NCBI RefSeq assembly: GCF_009909185.1
Contig: NZ_JAAAMV010000003.1
Coordinates: 1-64,000, forward strand
DNA from: Paenibacillus glycinis
GTDB lineage: Bacteria > Bacillota > Bacilli > Paenibacillales > Paenibacillaceae
Direction: 5' to 3'
Length of the DNA stretch: 64,000 bases
Shown here: positions 1 to 7,428 of the stretch, in pieces
Position numbering within the stretch: position 1 is the first letter of the stretch
Layout: every line of letters starts with the position of its first letter
Translations under genes and position numbers: made by a program
Notes under the pieces: model-generated
What the model was told of the DNA's origin: nothing
The model's input: only the letters and a program-made list of their open reading frames with translations
Databases searched by the model: none

Positions 1-76
1 TGGCTCCCCGAACAGGACTCGAACCTGTGACAACTCGATTAACAGTCGAGTGCTCTACCAACTGAGCTATCAGGGA
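1..76 (-). tRNA. tRNA-Asn (anticodon GTT)
   Basis: Read on the minus strand, the sequence folds as a full cloverleaf. The acceptor stem TCCCTGA pairs with TCGGGGA, and the D arm, a five-pair anticodon stem and the T arm GTTCGAGTC are all present. The anticodon loop reads CTGTTAA, giving anticodon GTT (plus positions 41-43). The CCA end is encoded at positions 1-3. The gene may belong to a longer tRNA array beyond the window edge. Confidence 0.96.
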
Positions 77-104
77 ATAGTAATTAGTGACAAGAAATAA
101 TGTA

Positions 105-584
105 TCATGTCTGAGAAATGAAGTCAAGCTGAAAAAGCATTAATTGACCGCGGCATTTTCCGCACGCGTAGCGCCGCGGATCCGTCCTGCGTTTGCGCAT
201 GTATTCCATGCCGCAGCTCCGGCATTGCAGCTTGAACCGGTACGGCTCCGTCTTGCGTTTCTCCCCGGCCGGCAGCGCCCTGCAGAAGCGCGAGCCGCCG
301 ACTTTGGCAAGCAGCTGCTTGAAGTCCGTGTCGCGGTGATTGTAGCCGCGCTTCAGGAGATGCAGATGATAATGGCACAGCTCGTGCTTGATGATCTTCT
401 CCGTCTCTTCCTCGCCGTAATTGCGCAGCTGGTGCGGACTGATCTCGATGTCGTGCGTCTTCGTGAAGTACCGGCCGCCGGTTGACTTGAGCCTTCCGTT
501 AAAAGTGGCGCGGTGGCGGAACGGAAGCCCGAAATATTGCAGCGATACGCGTTCCACCCATTCCTGCAACAGATGATCCTGCAT
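105..584 (-). CDS. sprT: SprT family zinc metalloprotease-like protein
   Basis: A 159-aa protein with the zinc-metalloprotease helix HELCHYH at residues 67-73 and two C-terminal CxxC pairs (CRSC 121-124 and CGKC 141-144) that form a zinc ribbon. This is the layout of bacterial SprT-like proteins such as B. subtilis YdcK. The family resembles the Spartan protease domain, but the bacterial substrate is not known. In Bacillales this gene usually lies near cmpA and tex, as here. It ends 29 nt from the tRNA-Asn gene. The catalytic motif looks intact. Confidence 0.9.
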   Translation of the reverse strand: MQDHLLQEWVERVSLQYFGLPFRHRATFNGRLKSTGGRYFTKTHDIEISPHQLRNYGEEETEKIIKHELCHYHLHLLKRGYNHRDTDFKQLLAKVGGSRFCRALPAGEKRKTEPYRFKLQCRSCGMEYMRKRRTDPRRYACGKCRGQLMLFQLDFISQT

Positions 585-690
585 GCCTCAATCTCCTTAC
601 GATAAACAGTTATACTTGAATTTTAAAGGACGAATACGCTACACTGTCAAGAGGTATTGATCGGAACGATATTGAAGGGAGATTTTTGAA

Positions 691-1044
691 TTGGCCATTA
701 TGCGATATATCGTCTTACAAAGCGGACAAGAGGTTTCTTTCGTCGAAATGCCCGCCTCGCACGCTTACCAGCTAAGCGCGCTCAATCTAAGGCTCCATAA
801 AGAAATCGACAAGCTGACCGCAAGCCATGTCCCCGTGCTGCCTTACGCGATCGCGGAGTGCGCCGATGTCGAGCTTCACGACAACTCCGTCCCTATTCAC
901 TCGGGCTTGGATTACGTGAATCGCCTGGAACGGGATTTCGCTTCTATTGAAGAGAAATCGTACCCGCTGATCTCCCTGCTGACGGAAATCCGCGCCTTGC
1001 AGGCGCAGCTCGAGCAATGGTACGAAGAGGAATACGACCTCTAA
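691..1044 (+). CDS. Conserved-looking hypothetical protein, 117 aa
   Basis: I do not recognise a family. The start is TTG at 691, preceded by GAAGGGA at a usable distance; the next ATG is only three codons later. The protein is soluble and acidic, without a signal peptide or membrane segment. Its C-terminal third is predicted helical, rich in Glu, Leu and Gln, and ends in an acidic EEEYDL-type tail. It is read toward cmpA, 114 nt downstream, so the two may be co-transcribed. Confidence 0.75.
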   Translation: MAIMRYIVLQSGQEVSFVEMPASHAYQLSALNLRLHKEIDKLTASHVPVLPYAIAECADVELHDNSVPIHSGLDYVNRLERDFASIEEKSYPLISLLTEIRALQAQLEQWYEEEYDL

Positions 1045-1158
1045 GCGACGGGCAACGGACTTTTCTGCGACAAAAACCGGTTGGACCTGCACGGACATTC
1101 GCCTACCTCCATACACTACTTAATACAACACGCGATGGCTGGAAGGAGGGCGAAGGCG

Positions 1159-1293
1159 ATGCCGCAATGGCTGTGCAACCAACTGATGCGCGCATTTTTG
1201 AAGAAGGACCGCCGGCAGATCCGATTATTGAACGACTGCTGGTATTTCTATCGTACCAGTCAACGTCCGGAAGACGATTCCGCAAGTCTATAG
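1159..1293 (+). CDS. cmpA: Cortex morphogenetic protein CmpA
   Basis: A 44-aa protein opening MPQWLCNQLMRAFLKKDRR and continuing QIRLLNDCWYFYR, which is the diagnostic sequence of the very short CmpA family. In B. subtilis, CmpA acts in the mother cell with ClpXP to degrade improperly placed SpoIVA, as a check on spore envelope assembly. The open frame runs back to 1081, but the ATG at 1159 is the start because GGAAGGAGGG lies eight bases upstream and family members begin with MP.W. It is convergent with tex and shares a terminator with it. Confidence 0.93.
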   Translation: MPQWLCNQLMRAFLKKDRRQIRLLNDCWYFYRTSQRPEDDSASL

Positions 1294-1313
1294 GCAGCGG
1301 TCGATCTATTCTC

Positions 1314-1376
1314 AAAAAAGGGTGCTATCTCTCTGCAGTGACGTCTAACGCGACTGCTCGGAGATAACACCCTTTT
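1314..1376 (-). terminator. Terminator of tex (probably bidirectional with cmpA)
   Basis: The 16-nt arms 1316-1331 and 1361-1376 are complementary. In the minus-strand RNA the only imperfection is a G-U pair, and a run of six U follows. An inner stem (GCAGT 1335-1339 with ACTGC 1353-1357) lengthens the hairpin. In the plus direction the U run is shorter but could still end cmpA transcripts. Confidence 0.85.
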
Positions 1377-1459
1377 GACGTTATCGGGAAGTTGGAGAAC
1401 GGCCCAAAGCGCCTCCCTGGCCTCGCTCGGGAAGCCGGCGCGAATCCTCTCCGGAACGA

Positions 1460-3721
1460 TCAGCCCGGCTTGCGCATCGTCAGGCTGACCCGGCCTTTCT
1501 TCGTATCGACGCCGAGCACCCATACCGTCACGGTATCGCCGACGGACACGACGTCCATCGGATGCTTGACGAACTTGCCGCTCAGCTGCGAGATATGGAC
1601 GAGCCCGTCGTTCTTGATGCCGATATCGACGAAGGCGCCGAAATCGATGACGTTGCGCACGGTGCCCTGCAGCTCCATGCCCGGCGTCAGGTCTTCCATG
1701 CTGAGCACGTCGGTGTGAAAGATCGGCGCCGGCAGCTCCTCGCGCGGATCGCGGCCGGGACGCAGCAGGCTGTCGACGATGTCGCGCAGCGTCGGAACGC
1801 CGACGCCGAGCTGGGCGGCGACTTTATCCGTCTCGATCGACTTCAGCGCCTCGCGGAAGGAATCGCTGCCCAGATGCTCCAGCTTCAGCCCCAGAATGCC
1901 GCATAGCTTATCGACGACGGCGTAGGATTCCGGATGAATCGGCGTCCGGTCGAGCGGGTTGCCGCTCTCGAGCACGCGGATGAAGCCGATGCACTGCTCG
2001 TACGTCTTGGCCCCGAGACGCGGCACTTTCTGCAGCATTTTACGGTCGGTGAAGATGCCGGATTCTTCGCGGAATTTCACGATATTCTTGGCCGTGGTCG
2101 CATTGATGCCCGCCACGTACGACAGCAGCGACGGCGATGCCGTGTTGACGTCGACGCCGACATGGTTGACCGCCGATTCCACGACGCCGCCAAGCGTCTC
2201 TTCGAGCCGTTTCTGGCTGACGTCATGCTGATATTGCCCGACGCCGATCGCCTTCGGCTCGATCTTGACCAGCTCGGCTAGCGGATCCTGCAGCCTCCTG
2301 GCGATGGACACGGCGCTGCGCTCGGCCACGTCGAGCTTCGGAAACTCCTCGGCGGCGAGCTTGGAAGCCGAGTAGACGCTCGCGCCGGCTTCATTTACGA
2401 TGATATATTTCAGCTCGCCCGCGCCCGGCAGCTTGTCGGCTTTCCGCTTGCCGATCAGGCCCGCGATGAATTGCTCCGTCTCGCGGGACGCCGTGCCGTT
2501 GCCGATGACGATAAGTCCGACGCGGTAGCGGTCGATCAGACCGTTGATCAGCTTCTCCGCCTCGGCCACCTTGTTGTTCGGCGGCGTCGGATAGGAAACG
2601 GCCACTTCGAGCAGCTTGCCGGTCTCGTCCACGACGGCCAGCTTGCATCCCGTCCGGAAAGCCGGATCGACGCCCAGTACGACGTTGCCGCGCACCGGCG
2701 GCTGAAGCAGCAGATTGCGCAGATTGGCCGAGAAGATGCCGATCGCGTGTTCCTCCGCCTTCTCCGTCAACTCGCCGCGCACCTCGCGTTCGATGGAGGG
2801 GGCGATCAGCCGCTTGTACGCATCTTCGATCGTCGACAGGAGCGCGGAACGCACGCCGGCAGCCGTCCCCATCCGCAGCAGCTGGCGGTCCATGTAATCG
2901 CGGATTTTGTCCGCTGGCACGTCCAGCGCGACGCGCAGCACGTCCTCGCGCTCGCCGCGGTTGATCGCGAGCGTGCGATGCGGCGGCAGCCGCTTGAGCG
3001 GCTCTTGGTAGGCGTAATACATTTCGTAGACCGTTTCTTGGGCGGCATCCTTCGCTTCGGTGCGGAGCACGCCGTGGTCGAACGTATACCTGCGCACCCA
3101 AGCCCGCGTCTTGGCGTCGTCCGCCAGCTGCTCCGCGATAATGTCCATCGCGCCTTGCAAAGCGTCTTCCGCCGTGGGGACGCCTTTCGCCTCGTCGGCG
3201 TATTTTGCCGCCTCCTGCAGCGGATCGCCTTGGCGCGGCTGGGAAAGCAGCCACTGCGCGAGCGGCTCGAGTCCCCGCTCGCGCGCGACGCTCGCGCGGG
3301 TTTTGCGTTTCTGCCGGTAAGGCCGGTACAGGTCCTCGATCTCCTGCAGCTTCACGGCGGCGACGATCGCGCCGCGCAGCTCGTCCGTCAGCTTGCCCTG
3401 CTCGTCGATCAACCGGACGACTTCGCGCTTGCGAAGCTCCAGATTACGCATGTACTGCAATTTCTCTTCGATGGCGCGCAGCTCGTTCTCGTCGAGCTCG
3501 CCGGTCATTTCCTTCCGGTAGCGGGCGATGAACGGAATCGTATTGCCCTCGTCCAGCAGCGCGACCGCCGATTTCACTTTGCCGTGCGGTAGATTGAGCT
3601 CCGCCGATACCCGCTTGACGATGGCCGCCTGTTCGGCGGCTTGCTCTTCCGGCGTCAACTCGACCCTGCCGCCGGTTCCTTCCGTATCTTCATCCTTCAT
3701 CCGCTGTTTCGTCTCAGCCAC
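1460..3721 (-). CDS. tex: Tex family S1 RNA-binding transcriptional accessory protein
   Basis: A 753-aa protein of full family length. The order is an N-terminal Tex helical domain, a YqgF-type RNase H-like domain (LGVDPAFRTGCKLAVVDETG near residues 350-370), tandem helix-hairpin-helix segments, and a C-terminal S1 domain beginning at GMELQGTVRNVIDFGAFVDIG. Tex proteins bind nucleic acid and affect transcription; the YqgF part is thought to lack nuclease activity. The start is GTG at 3721, nine bases after GGAGG. The B. subtilis homologue (ydcI) has the same cmpA/sprT neighbourhood. Confidence 0.96.
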   Translation of the reverse strand: MAETKQRMKDEDTEGTGGRVELTPEEQAAEQAAIVKRVSAELNLPHGKVKSAVALLDEGNTIPFIARYRKEMTGELDENELRAIEEKLQYMRNLELRKREVVRLIDEQGKLTDELRGAIVAAVKLQEIEDLYRPYRQKRKTRASVARERGLEPLAQWLLSQPRQGDPLQEAAKYADEAKGVPTAEDALQGAMDIIAEQLADDAKTRAWVRRYTFDHGVLRTEAKDAAQETVYEMYYAYQEPLKRLPPHRTLAINRGEREDVLRVALDVPADKIRDYMDRQLLRMGTAAGVRSALLSTIEDAYKRLIAPSIEREVRGELTEKAEEHAIGIFSANLRNLLLQPPVRGNVVLGVDPAFRTGCKLAVVDETGKLLEVAVSYPTPPNNKVAEAEKLINGLIDRYRVGLIVIGNGTASRETEQFIAGLIGKRKADKLPGAGELKYIIVNEAGASVYSASKLAAEEFPKLDVAERSAVSIARRLQDPLAELVKIEPKAIGVGQYQHDVSQKRLEETLGGVVESAVNHVGVDVNTASPSLLSYVAGINATTAKNIVKFREESGIFTDRKMLQKVPRLGAKTYEQCIGFIRVLESGNPLDRTPIHPESYAVVDKLCGILGLKLEHLGSDSFREALKSIETDKVAAQLGVGVPTLRDIVDSLLRPGRDPREELPAPIFHTDVLSMEDLTPGMELQGTVRNVIDFGAFVDIGIKNDGLVHISQLSGKFVKHPMDVVSVGDTVTVWVLGVDTKKGRVSLTMRKPG

Positions 3722-3768
3722 GGTGCGATTCCTCCATCAAGAACGAATAGAACCCTTCGTACCGGCGG

Positions 3769-4401
3769 TTAGGCCGGCACGTAAGGGTTGTTTGCCATTT
3801 CAAATCCGATTGTCGTCTGCGGGCCGTGGCCGGGATATACCCGAACCGCAGGGTCAAGCTTATAAAGCTTCGTGCGGATGGAATCGAACAGGTCGCGTTC
3901 CTTGCCGCCCGGCAAATCCGTGCGTCCGACCGACAGCTTGAACAGCACGTCCCCGCTGATCAGATGCCCGTCGCACAGCAAGCTCACGCTGCCCGGCGAA
4001 TGGCCCGGGGTATGCAGGACCCGGAACGTATGCCCGATCAGCTCCAGCTGCTGGCCTTCCGACAGCGCGAATTCCGCAGGCGCCGTCGTGAGCGGCGGCG
4101 TCACGTCCGCCCAGCGCGCGGAACCGTTCTTGCGGGCGTCCTCGAGCCAGTCGGCTTCTTCGTCATGCAGATAGACGGGGCAGCCGAATGCTTGGCGCAT
4201 GTCTTCGACCCCGGCCATATGATCGAAGTGGGCGTGCGTCAGCACGATCGCCTCGATCGTCAGTTCGCGTTCGCGGATGCGCTCGATTAAGCGCTTCGGT
4301 CCCATGCCGGGATCGACCACGAACGCGCGCTTACCGGCGTCCTCGGTGATGAGGTAGCAGTTCGTTTGCAGCGGCCCGAGGGTAAAGGTTTCGATGCGCA
4401 T
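3769..4401 (-). CDS. MBL-fold metallo-hydrolase (glyoxalase II-like)
   Basis: A 210-aa metallo-beta-lactamase fold protein. The metal motif THAHFDH lies at residues 55-61, followed by the His of TPGHSPGS, the bridging Asp of ISGDVLF and the His of YPGHGP. Similar short Firmicute proteins (B. subtilis YqgX type) are often called hydroxyacylglutathione hydrolases, but the C-terminal substrate-binding domain of true GloB is missing. The substrate is therefore open. It starts one base after the stop of the upstream thioredoxin-like gene, so the two are almost certainly co-translated. Confidence 0.9.
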   Translation of the reverse strand: MRIETFTLGPLQTNCYLITEDAGKRAFVVDPGMGPKRLIERIRERELTIEAIVLTHAHFDHMAGVEDMRQAFGCPVYLHDEEADWLEDARKNGSARWADVTPPLTTAPAEFALSEGQQLELIGHTFRVLHTPGHSPGSVSLLCDGHLISGDVLFKLSVGRTDLPGGKERDLFDSIRTKLYKLDPAVRVYPGHGPQTTIGFEMANNPYVPA

Positions 4402-4402
4402 C

Positions 4403-4969
4403 TTAGACGGAGGCGATCAGCGAGCGAAGCTCGGAGACGATCAATTGTTGGTACGCCGTGCCATCACCGTAGCGGCGTCCGATCTCTTGTCGCGCTGCCG
4501 TCAGGTTCTCCTGGTAGTCTGCGGCTTCGCGGTCCGTATTCGCTTGCTTGAAGGCAACCATGGGCTCCTGAACGTACGTCGGGCGCGGCCCCCATTGGCC
4601 AAGCACCGCGCCGCCGGTGTCCACGATCAGCACGACCGGAATCGAGCGCCCGCCCAAGGTCAGAAACTCGTCCATCGCGTCGAGATGCTCTTCCATGATA
4701 AGCACTTCTACCGGCATGCCGGTCAGTTCGAGCGCCTTGAACACGACCGGTACGTTGCGGACGACGTCGCCGCACCAATCCGCGGCGATGATGACGCAGC
4801 GCAGGTCGTCGCGGTTCTGAATGGATTCGAAAAATTCGCGGTCCTCCGCGTTCGCCCATTCAAACCGGCTGCCCCAATCTTTGAACGCTTCCTGGTTCTT
4901 GGTCATGCCGTCGATGAATTGCTGCGGGCTGATGCCCTTGCCCAGCTTGTCGGCTACGTTTTTCCCCAT
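4403..4969 (-). CDS. Thioredoxin-like family protein (WCGD type)
   Basis: A 188-aa cytoplasmic protein with a thioredoxin-like beta strand and the motif ADWCGDVVRN (Cys66). Only one of the usual CxxC cysteines is present, with Asp in place of Gly-Pro and no second Cys. The cis-Pro region RSIPVVLIVD is conserved. Members of this family are common in Bacillales and have no settled function; a monothiol redox or thiol-transfer role is an inference. It is the first gene of a pair with the MBL-fold hydrolase (1-nt gap). Confidence 0.85.
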   Translation of the reverse strand: MGKNVADKLGKGISPQQFIDGMTKNQEAFKDWGSRFEWANAEDREFFESIQNRDDLRCVIIAADWCGDVVRNVPVVFKALELTGMPVEVLIMEEHLDAMDEFLTLGGRSIPVVLIVDTGGAVLGQWGPRPTYVQEPMVAFKQANTDREAADYQENLTAARQEIGRRYGDGTAYQQLIVSELRSLIASV

Positions 4970-5034
4970 CGTAAACGCCTCCTTGTTTTCCGGTTTTCCC
5001 GGTGTACGGATAAAATCCGCGTTCTGGCGAGCAG

Positions 5035-5137
5035 TTAAATCGATGCTCCGCTAAAATCGATGTTCTCGTTAAATCGAAGTCCCGGTGAAGTCAAAGCTCT
5101 GATAAAACCTATGCTCTTGTCGGATCGAAGCTTCCTC
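5035..5137. repeat. Degenerate 17-bp tandem repeat, six units
   Basis: Six head-to-tail units start at 5035, 5052, 5069, 5086, 5103 and 5120 (the last is 18 nt). The consensus is near TTAAATCGATGCTCTCG. A diverged extra unit, TAAAATCCGCGTTCTGG, lies at 5011-5027. The array sits between the end of the DedA gene and the start of the thioredoxin-like gene, both on the minus strand, so it may be transcribed as a leader. No function is apparent. Confidence 0.75.
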
Positions 5138-5179
5138 TGAGTCCAATTGTATCAAACGCGGCACGCCGCGCACAAACGG

Positions 5180-5788
5180 TTAGAGCGATTTCCCTCTGCG
5201 CTTGAGCACTTTGTAAACCACGTACGCGATCAGCAACGCGAGGGCGATCAAAATCGCCGGCTGCACGTAAGGCGCCGCCTTCTCGCCGATATCCTCCCAA
5301 TTGTCTCCGAGCGAACGGCCCAAATAGACGAACAGCAGCACCCATGGAATAGAAGCGAGCCCGGTGAGCGCGGTGAACCGCCAGAACGACATGCGCGCCA
5401 TCCCGGCCGGCACCGAGATCACCTGGCGCATGACGGGCACGAAACGCGCCGTGAAGACGATGCCGTCTCCGTAACGCTGGAACCACTGCTCGGCGATATC
5501 GAGATGCTTCGGTTTGATTTTGATGTATTTGCCGTATTTCTCGAAGAACGGCCGGCCGGCGTAACGCCCGATCGCATACAGGATCCACTGCTGCGCCACG
5601 GCGCCCACCAAGCCGAACAGCACCGCGCCGACGAACGAAATCGAATGCTGGGACACCAGGTAACCCGCGTAGCCAAGCACGATTTCGCTCGGAATCACCT
5701 CAATCATCAGACCGATCAAGATACCGAAGTATCCGAGGTCTTCAATCCAATTCAGCAGGGTATTAACCAGATCATGAAACCAGCTCAT
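5180..5788 (-). CDS. DedA family membrane protein
   Basis: A 202-aa integral membrane protein with the SNARE-associated/DedA domain. It has an N-terminal amphipathic segment, then IEVIPSEIVLGYAGYL, the family motif FTARFVPVMRQVISVPAGMA with its conserved Arg and Pro, a central GRYAGRPFF-type loop, and C-terminal membrane helices ending in a basic tail. DedA proteins act in membrane homeostasis, and some flip undecaprenyl phosphate or phosphatidylethanolamine. A link to lipid-carrier recycling for the EPS system is possible but only inferred. Confidence 0.92.
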   Translation of the reverse strand: MSWFHDLVNTLLNWIEDLGYFGILIGLMIEVIPSEIVLGYAGYLVSQHSISFVGAVLFGLVGAVAQQWILYAIGRYAGRPFFEKYGKYIKIKPKHLDIAEQWFQRYGDGIVFTARFVPVMRQVISVPAGMARMSFWRFTALTGLASIPWVLLFVYLGRSLGDNWEDIGEKAAPYVQPAILIALALLIAYVVYKVLKRRGKSL

Positions 5789-5959
5789 TCTTCATCTCCT
5801 ATCATTCTCTTTTGTGTCTCGCCAAACGTATGATTCCGTCTCTCTTACGGTATTCTAGCATACTTGCGGACATCCCTTCCAGCGCTGTCATCGATGTCCA
5901 AGCCCGTACATAGACTGGCAGTAACGAGGTTTCGAACCTGTAAAGGAAGGTGAAGCGAG

Positions 5960-6406
5960 ATGTCCAATATTTTCGTCGTCAGCAAAAAACAGCTCCGGTT
6001 GATCTACCTCCTGCTGCTCCTCATCGTATTCGCGGCGGTCTGCCTCCGCTGGAACCAATCGCGCGCGGCGATGTCCGCCCCGAAGGAAACGAAGGTGTTC
6101 GAGCTCGTGACCGGCGAATTCAAAACGACGATGCCGGGCGGAAAGGAGCTGGAGGTGTACCGCTGGGATCCCGCCTCGATCGTCGTGCATAAAGGCGAAG
6201 CCGTGGAGCTCCGCATCACGGGCGTGAACGGCGCGTCCCACCCCTTCGCCATTCAAGAGCTCGGCATCAAAGGCACGGTGAACAAGGGCCGAACGACCGT
6301 CGTGCATTTCACGGCGGATCAGCGCGGCACCTTCGCCATCGAATGCCTGACCCACACGTCGATCGCGAACGGCGGGCCGATGGTCGGATATATTACGGTG
6401 ATGTAG
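5960..6406 (+). CDS. Membrane-anchored cupredoxin-domain protein
   Basis: A 148-aa protein with an N-terminal membrane anchor (residues 13-29) and an extracytoplasmic cupredoxin fold. Likely copper ligands are His94 (ASHPF), Cys129 (IECLTH), His132 and Met141 near the C terminus. This is the ligand order of type 1 blue copper sites. It is therefore predicted to be an extracellular electron-transfer or copper-binding protein. Its partner is not evident nearby. The start follows AAGGAAGGTGAAGCGAG. Confidence 0.85.
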   Translation: MSNIFVVSKKQLRLIYLLLLLIVFAAVCLRWNQSRAAMSAPKETKVFELVTGEFKTTMPGGKELEVYRWDPASIVVHKGEAVELRITGVNGASHPFAIQELGIKGTVNKGRTTVVHFTADQRGTFAIECLTHTSIANGGPMVGYITVM

Positions 6407-6587
6407 CCCGGAGCAAAGCTTGACCGCATGCGGCGATCGCAGCAGCGTTTCGCAGCATGCCACGGATGATCGATGGGCTCGCAGAGAGGCAGCGACGCGC
6501 GAGGAGGCGCAGTGACTCGCCGGCCCGACGGCTGGTGACGCCAGGCCCTCAGGGCGCATATATAGGGGTAGAGAGGAGTCGGTCACG

Positions 6588-6899
6588 ATAAAACCATCTA
6601 CCCAAAAACATGCATCCGCCCTGCCCAGCGCGCGCAAAATCAAACGAGCCTGCGAAAACGAGCTGTACCGGACCGTCAAACGGCTTGGCGTCTACATTCC
6701 GAAGGAAAAACTGGACATCGCCGAGAAGCTTTATGTACAGAAAGTATTTCTGAACCTGATGTGGATCCACGAGAATGCCAGCAACCGCAGATTGCTCTCC
6801 GACTGGTGGGACGAGAACGTGAGCGCCGAGATCGCCGAGCTCTGGGACGTCAACCGGGAGAAGCTGTGCGCGGCATTCCGGGACGCTTTCGGCGGATGA
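6588..6899 (+). CDS. Small conserved protein, probable non-canonical ATA start
   Basis: An open frame of about 103 aa with protein-like composition: SARKIKRACENELYRTVKRL, then many Trp and acidic residues, ending AAFRDAFGG. I recall similar small Paenibacillaceae proteins, sometimes mislabelled dehydrogenase, but cannot confirm this here. The frame is open back to 6516 and has no ATG, GTG or TTG before the internal Met near residue 58. The best start is ATA at 6588, nine bases after GAGAGGAG; ACG at 6585 is an alternative. The protein is soluble and of unknown function. Confidence 0.65.
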   Translation: MKPSTQKHASALPSARKIKRACENELYRTVKRLGVYIPKEKLDIAEKLYVQKVFLNLMWIHENASNRRLLSDWWDENVSAEIAELWDVNREKLCAAFRDAFGG

Positions 6900-6920
6900 C
6901 CCCCGGACCGCAAGACATGG

Positions 6921-6965
6921 AACGGCAGCACGGCTCATCTTCTTCGAGAGAGCCGTGCTGCCGTT
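6921..6965 (+). terminator. Perfect 16-bp hairpin between convergent genes
   Basis: The arms 6921-6936 and 6950-6965 are perfectly complementary with a 13-nt loop. The hairpin lies directly after the small gene ending at 6899 and before the minus-strand gene ending at 6992. There is no long U run on either side, so it is a structure-strong but tail-poor terminator or an mRNA-end stabiliser. Confidence 0.6.
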
Positions 6966-6991
6966 GTCGCGAATGAGGGATAATCGATGCG

Positions 6992-7357
6992 TCAGCCGAT
7001 GATCGCGAACGTTTCGACCCTGGCCGGGATGAAGCGGGACCGGAACAGGACGCCGTTGGCATTGAACGTGCGGATCGTATACGACACGTCCGTCAGCGTC
7101 TGGATCTGGTTAAACCGCACGACGCCGAAGGGATCGAAGGCAGCCGTGGCCACGACCCGGTTGTTGCGGATCAAACGGGCGAAGAAGCCCGACGTATTGA
7201 ACGAAACGCCGTTGTTCTGCACCCAGACGACCGTCAGCCGGTCAAAGATCGGTCCCGTCTGTTGGACAAGCTTCCGCGGCACCATGCGCCGGATGGTTTT
7301 ACCCGAGCTCGGCACGTAGAGCTTCGGTCTTACGCGTGGAGTCGTCACTGTCATCAC
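6992..7357 (-). CDS. Hypothetical protein, 121 aa
   Basis: Not recognised. It is a basic, beta-rich sequence beginning MMTVTTPRVRPKLYVPSSG, with alternating hydrophobic residues and several Asn and Arg clusters, no signal peptide and no membrane helix. Cys is absent. The composition (many Val, Thr, Asn, Phe and Arg) resembles small structural or spore-surface proteins, but that is only an impression. The gene stands alone between a convergent small gene and the large O-antigen-ligase-like gene. Confidence 0.65.
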   Translation of the reverse strand: MMTVTTPRVRPKLYVPSSGKTIRRMVPRKLVQQTGPIFDRLTVVWVQNNGVSFNTSGFFARLIRNNRVVATAAFDPFGVVRFNQIQTLTDVSYTIRTFNANGVLFRSRFIPARVETFAIIG

Positions 7358-7428
7358 TCCTCAAGGGGAATTGCTACAGCATATGCGACGAGCACTCCGG
7401 AGGCGTGGACAATCTTAGGTCGGTCCGC

